From JAFGPS01 sp964628465 (lineage in GTDB: Bacteria; Planctomycetota; Phycisphaerae; Sedimentisphaerales; Anaerobacaceae), in NCBI GenBank assembly GCA_964628465.1, contig CAZVOA010000008.1, forward strand, positions 1 to 64,000: a stretch of DNA of 64,000 bases. The letters run 5' to 3'. Every line of letters begins with the position of its first letter. The first letter of the stretch is position 1. A program made the translations under genes and the position numbers. Under the pieces are notes generated by a model. It had not been told where the DNA came from and made no database searches. It worked only from the letters and a program-made list of their open reading frames with translations. Positions 61,439-64,000 of the stretch are shown one piece after another.

Positions 61439-63960
61439 AATTGCCAGGCCTGAATTTTGTTATTTCCAGAGTCAACTATATAAAGATTACTATTTTTATC
61501 CACGGCAACTCCCCATGGATATGCCAACTCACCTGTCTTACGTCCTGCTTTACCATATAATCCAACACTTTGTCCCGCCGGACTGAATAATTGTATCCTG
61601 TTATTGCCATTTTCGCAAACAACTAATGTGCCATTATCTAAAATATCCAAACCATAAGGATAACGAAGCTCTCCTGCTCCTGAACCTGCCGTGCCAAAAT
61701 ATCCTTTTAAGACTCCGTTAAAATCGTAAACCGCTATTCTGTGATTACACGCGTCCGCCGCGTAAAGAATGCTTCGCGATTTATCCACGCATAAAGCGGA
61801 AGGTCTGGACAACTGCCCTTCTCCAGTACCCGGACTGCCGAACGCATATAAAAAGTCACCCTGCTCATTAAAGACGTTAATTCTATCATTTCCCCCATAT
61901 TCACTGACAAAGATTCTTCCATCACCCGAAAATTCGACATCAGTAGGATAAATAAAACATCCATCATCAGTTCCAAACTTTCCCCATTGCCTGATTATTT
62001 CACCTTCAGGAGATAAAACAATTACCCTGTAATAATGAGTATCCGCGACATATAGATTTCCATCAGGACCGAATGACATCCCGGTAGGTTTTCCAGATTC
62101 AACCTGGGGCATTTCAAATAAGTTTATAAATTTACCGGAAGATGAAAACTGCTGAATTCTTCCTGATTTATCAAGAACATAAACCGAGCCGTCATTTGAA
62201 ATATCAATCGCTCTTGGATAGGTAAATTCCCCCGCTCCATGGCCGGATGTTCCAAATTCTTCGATTACTTTCGGTTCTTCTGTATATGAAAAATCATCAT
62301 CGCATCCGGTTAGAGTAAATGCGCATATGCAGAAAATCAGAACATAAGTCATCCATCGCAGGCGTATTAATCTGAATAGCAAAATCAAAATGAAAGTTAA
62401 TAGCGCAAAAACACCGATTAGTATAAGACATGAAGCAATTACCTGCTGGTCACGCGCATAATGCATCTGATTAAGAAGCCGCTGAGCGAAATTCGGCACA
62501 CCGGCGGGAAGCAATATCATCGTCGCCGATATTTCGGTCATACTGAACATGCTGATTAAAATAAAACTTCCCAAGAGAAGAGGCCATACTTGCGGCAGAT
62601 GAATATGCCTGAAAGTATGAAAATGCGACGCCCCATCTAATTGTGCCATTTCAGAAAGTATTTGTCTCTGCGAGTGACGAGTCAAAAATAATAGAATCAA
62701 CGCAACCCCCGCAAAACGACACGCAAGCCCGATAGAAACTATGAACCAGCTTTCTCTGATTGAATTTGGTAAATGAAGTACGGCCATTATTCTGATGATT
62801 GAAACCGCGATAATAGAAGCCGGAAGCAGCATTACAAGAAAAATTGTACTGCATATTACCAAAGGCATGATGTGAATTAGGCAATAAGACAATATTTGTT
62901 TAAATACATTGTCGTTATCTCTATAACTATGTTTTGTCTTTCCAAGTGAATATGCGTTATAAGCAATAAGATAAGCAAGTCCTGCCGCAAGTAATGATGT
63001 CACTAACGACCATGTTATATCATCGAAATGTAAAATCAAAAACTGCTGAAACGGCACAATATCCGATGCATTGTAAATAAGAAGAGCAACTGGTATCAAA
63101 AGGGAAATTCCGAATAATAATAAAAGTACTGCCCAACTCCATCTCTGGGATTTGCTTTCAATAGATTCCGCTTCATTTGTTGATAATGCCCAGCTTCGAG
63201 AACTTTTACTTAAAATAATCGCGAGAATCAAAGCCATTACCGCAATCGGCCATGAAGCTCTGGCAACAGCCGCTTCACCACCGCGACCTGTTAAATCATA
63301 AAGAACAGCCAATTCCGTCCCAATCGTTTTTATACCCGCTAAATGAAAAGTTGTAAATTCGGAAAGAGATAAAACAAAACATACACTAAACGCAAGTAAT
63401 ATTGGCTTTATAAGCAAAGGTAATGTCACATTCTTAAATATCCCTAATTTATTTGAGTCGAGAGAAGCGCTGTCCCAAATCTGGCGGTCGATATTTTTCC
63501 ATCCCTGCCCCAGTAACAAAGCGGCTAAGGGCCAGTACCACATTACTAAAACCGCTGTTGTACTGAATGTCCCTATGAATTTCGCGACTTCGGTTTTGTC
63601 GGATAAATATACGCCCAGCGAAGTGGTCGGACTCAGCAAAAGCCACCACGCGTAATACAACATATAACGCGGCAAAACAAGAGGCATCAACAAAAACAAA
63701 AGCAATAAATCCTTATGAGCCGAACATGTTCCAAACAATTTACCCGGAATCCATCCTAACAAAATTGCCATAACCGCGATAATTGCTGATAAAAACAGTG
63801 AGTTTAAAAGCGAAGAATATATATCAATACTGACATCTGATTTAGCATCAGTAGTTAATACCGATATAAAAAGTACCAGCAGTGGAAGCAGAATCACGAC
63901 AGTCCATACTGATATGGATACCGCTCTTGTCACTTTTATAAATATACTTTCATTTTTCAA
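61435..63960 (-). CDS. importer-type ABC permease fused to an NHL-propeller lipoprotein-like domain
   Basis: 841 residues in one open frame. Residues 1-536 are a double permease of the iron/thiamine type, about 12 helices with two EAA loops (DSASLDSNKLGIF and EMAQLDGASHFHTF). At Met537 a lipoprotein-like signal begins (MTYVLIFCICAFTLTGC, lipobox Cys553), and residues 560-841 form about six NHL repeats (for example GAGELRYPYGLDILDNG), a six-bladed propeller. Either the proteins are truly fused, or signal peptidase II could cut at Cys553. The start is TTG at 63960; its frame overlaps the end of the upstream gene by 11 bases. It is the first complete gene of the long run. Confidence 0.8.
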   Translation of the reverse strand: MKNESIFIKVTRAVSISVWTVVILLPLLVLFISVLTTDAKSDVSIDIYSSLLNSLFLSAIIAVMAILLGWIPGKLFGTCSAHKDLLLLFLLMPLVLPRYMLYYAWWLLLSPTTSLGVYLSDKTEVAKFIGTFSTTAVLVMWYWPLAALLLGQGWKNIDRQIWDSASLDSNKLGIFKNVTLPLLIKPILLAFSVCFVLSLSEFTTFHLAGIKTIGTELAVLYDLTGRGGEAAVARASWPIAVMALILAIILSKSSRSWALSTNEAESIESKSQRWSWAVLLLLFGISLLIPVALLIYNASDIVPFQQFLILHFDDITWSLVTSLLAAGLAYLIAYNAYSLGKTKHSYRDNDNVFKQILSYCLIHIMPLVICSTIFLVMLLPASIIAVSIIRIMAVLHLPNSIRESWFIVSIGLACRFAGVALILLFLTRHSQRQILSEMAQLDGASHFHTFRHIHLPQVWPLLLGSFILISMFSMTEISATMILLPAGVPNFAQRLLNQMHYARDQQVIASCLILIGVFALLTFILILLFRLIRLRWMTYVLIFCICAFTLTGCDDDFSYTEEPKVIEEFGTSGHGAGEFTYPRAIDISNDGSVYVLDKSGRIQQFSSSGKFINLFEMPQVESGKPTGMSFGPDGNLYVADTHYYRVIVLSPEGEIIRQWGKFGTDDGCFIYPTDVEFSGDGRIFVSEYGGNDRINVFNEQGDFLYAFGSPGTGEGQLSRPSALCVDKSRSILYAADACNHRIAVYDFNGVLKGYFGTAGSGAGELRYPYGLDILDNGTLVVCENGNNRIQLFSPAGQSVGLYGKAGRKTGELAYPWGVAVDKNSNLYIVDSGNNKIQAWQL

Positions 63961-64000
63961 GAATGTCTTTCGCTCTCTGTATTGATGATGGCAGTAAATC
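63950..64000 (-). CDS. C-terminal end of an upstream gene (partial)
   Basis: The last 16 codons of a frame entering from beyond the window end, reading LPSSIQRAKDILEK and stopping at 63950-63952. It overlaps the TTG start of the permease fusion by 11 bases, which supports a coupled gene. The family cannot be told from so little; a substrate-binding protein of the same transporter would be a natural guess. Confidence 0.5.
   Translation of the reverse strand, partial: DLLPSSIQRAKDILEK

Noticed and set aside
1..64000. CRISPR arrays, tRNA, rRNA, transposases, integrases, origin
   Set aside because: I read for spaced repeats, cloverleaf-like segments and transposase motifs and saw none. Short tRNA-like or small RNA genes could be missed by eye.

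Overview
The window reads as a chromosomal scaffold piece from a low-GC (about 40 %), Gram-negative-type bacterium. The best guess is a Planctomycetota member of the Phycisphaerae / Sedimentisphaerales type. This rests on: lipid A genes (LpxD, LpxI); a long NfeD / short NfeD / flotillin A operon; MoxR-DUF58-VWA genes beside ABC-2 exporters; secreted GH127 and GH43 glycosidases; many SD-poor or TTG starts; and no rRNA or tRNA. The taxonomic call is an inference from gene content, not from a marker gene. One run of exactly 100 N (34117-34216) marks an assembly gap of unknown length.

Layout. (1) 52-516, minus: a small zinc-ribbon membrane protein. (2) 653-15253, plus: a PLP aminotransferase, a Na/Pi cotransporter, the NfeD-NfeD-FloA group, three small unknowns, then secreted proteins (GH127 arabinofuranosidase, a tail-fibre-like repeat protein, a zinc metalloprotease, GH43 glycosidase) ending at a good intrinsic terminator. 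(3) 15445-17040, minus: a TPR protein. (4) 17310-24940, plus: envelope glycolipid genes (nucleotidyltransferase-sugar kinase fusion, GT9 glycosyltransferase, LpxD, LpxI, a double LPS-kinase-like protein) with a TPR/transglutaminase-like protein. (5) 24937-28029, minus: membrane-anchored phosphatase, small membrane protein, two-domain glycosyltransferase. (6) 28243-29833, plus: fdtA, a 28-codon remnant resembling the start of an fdtC-type acetyltransferase, and fdtB. (7) 29846-39371, minus: an O-antigen/exopolysaccharide block with methyltransferases, several glycosyltransferases, a HAD protein, a nucleotidyltransferase-kinase-like protein broken by the gap, and rmlB, rmlD, rmlA but no rmlC. 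(8) 39459-64000, minus: a very long co-directional run. From its 5' side it holds an importer permease fused to an NHL propeller, a large VWA/GATase-like membrane protein, MoxR, DUF58, a BatA-like VWA protein, an exported membrane protein, one ABC-2 ATPase, six full-length paralogous ABC-2 permeases in tandem, and a MalK/UgpC-type ATPase.

How they fit. Blocks 4-7 form a surface-polysaccharide toolkit: lipid A acylation and hydrolysis, a core sugar activated by the fusion enzyme, core phosphorylation, and dTDP-deoxysugars made by RmlA/RmlB and diverted by FdtA/FdtB to a 3-amino-3,6-dideoxyhexose. Block 8 looks like an envelope machine in which MoxR and VWA proteins probably assemble or gate membrane complexes beside an expanded ABC-2 exporter family. 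Its substrate cannot be read from sequence.

The least ordinary items are: the six-fold permease array served by one ATPase; a REP-like palindrome translated in frame ahead of a signal peptide (54405-54471); the permease-lipoprotein fusion (61435-63960); and the stitched acetyltransferase remnant between fdtA and fdtB.
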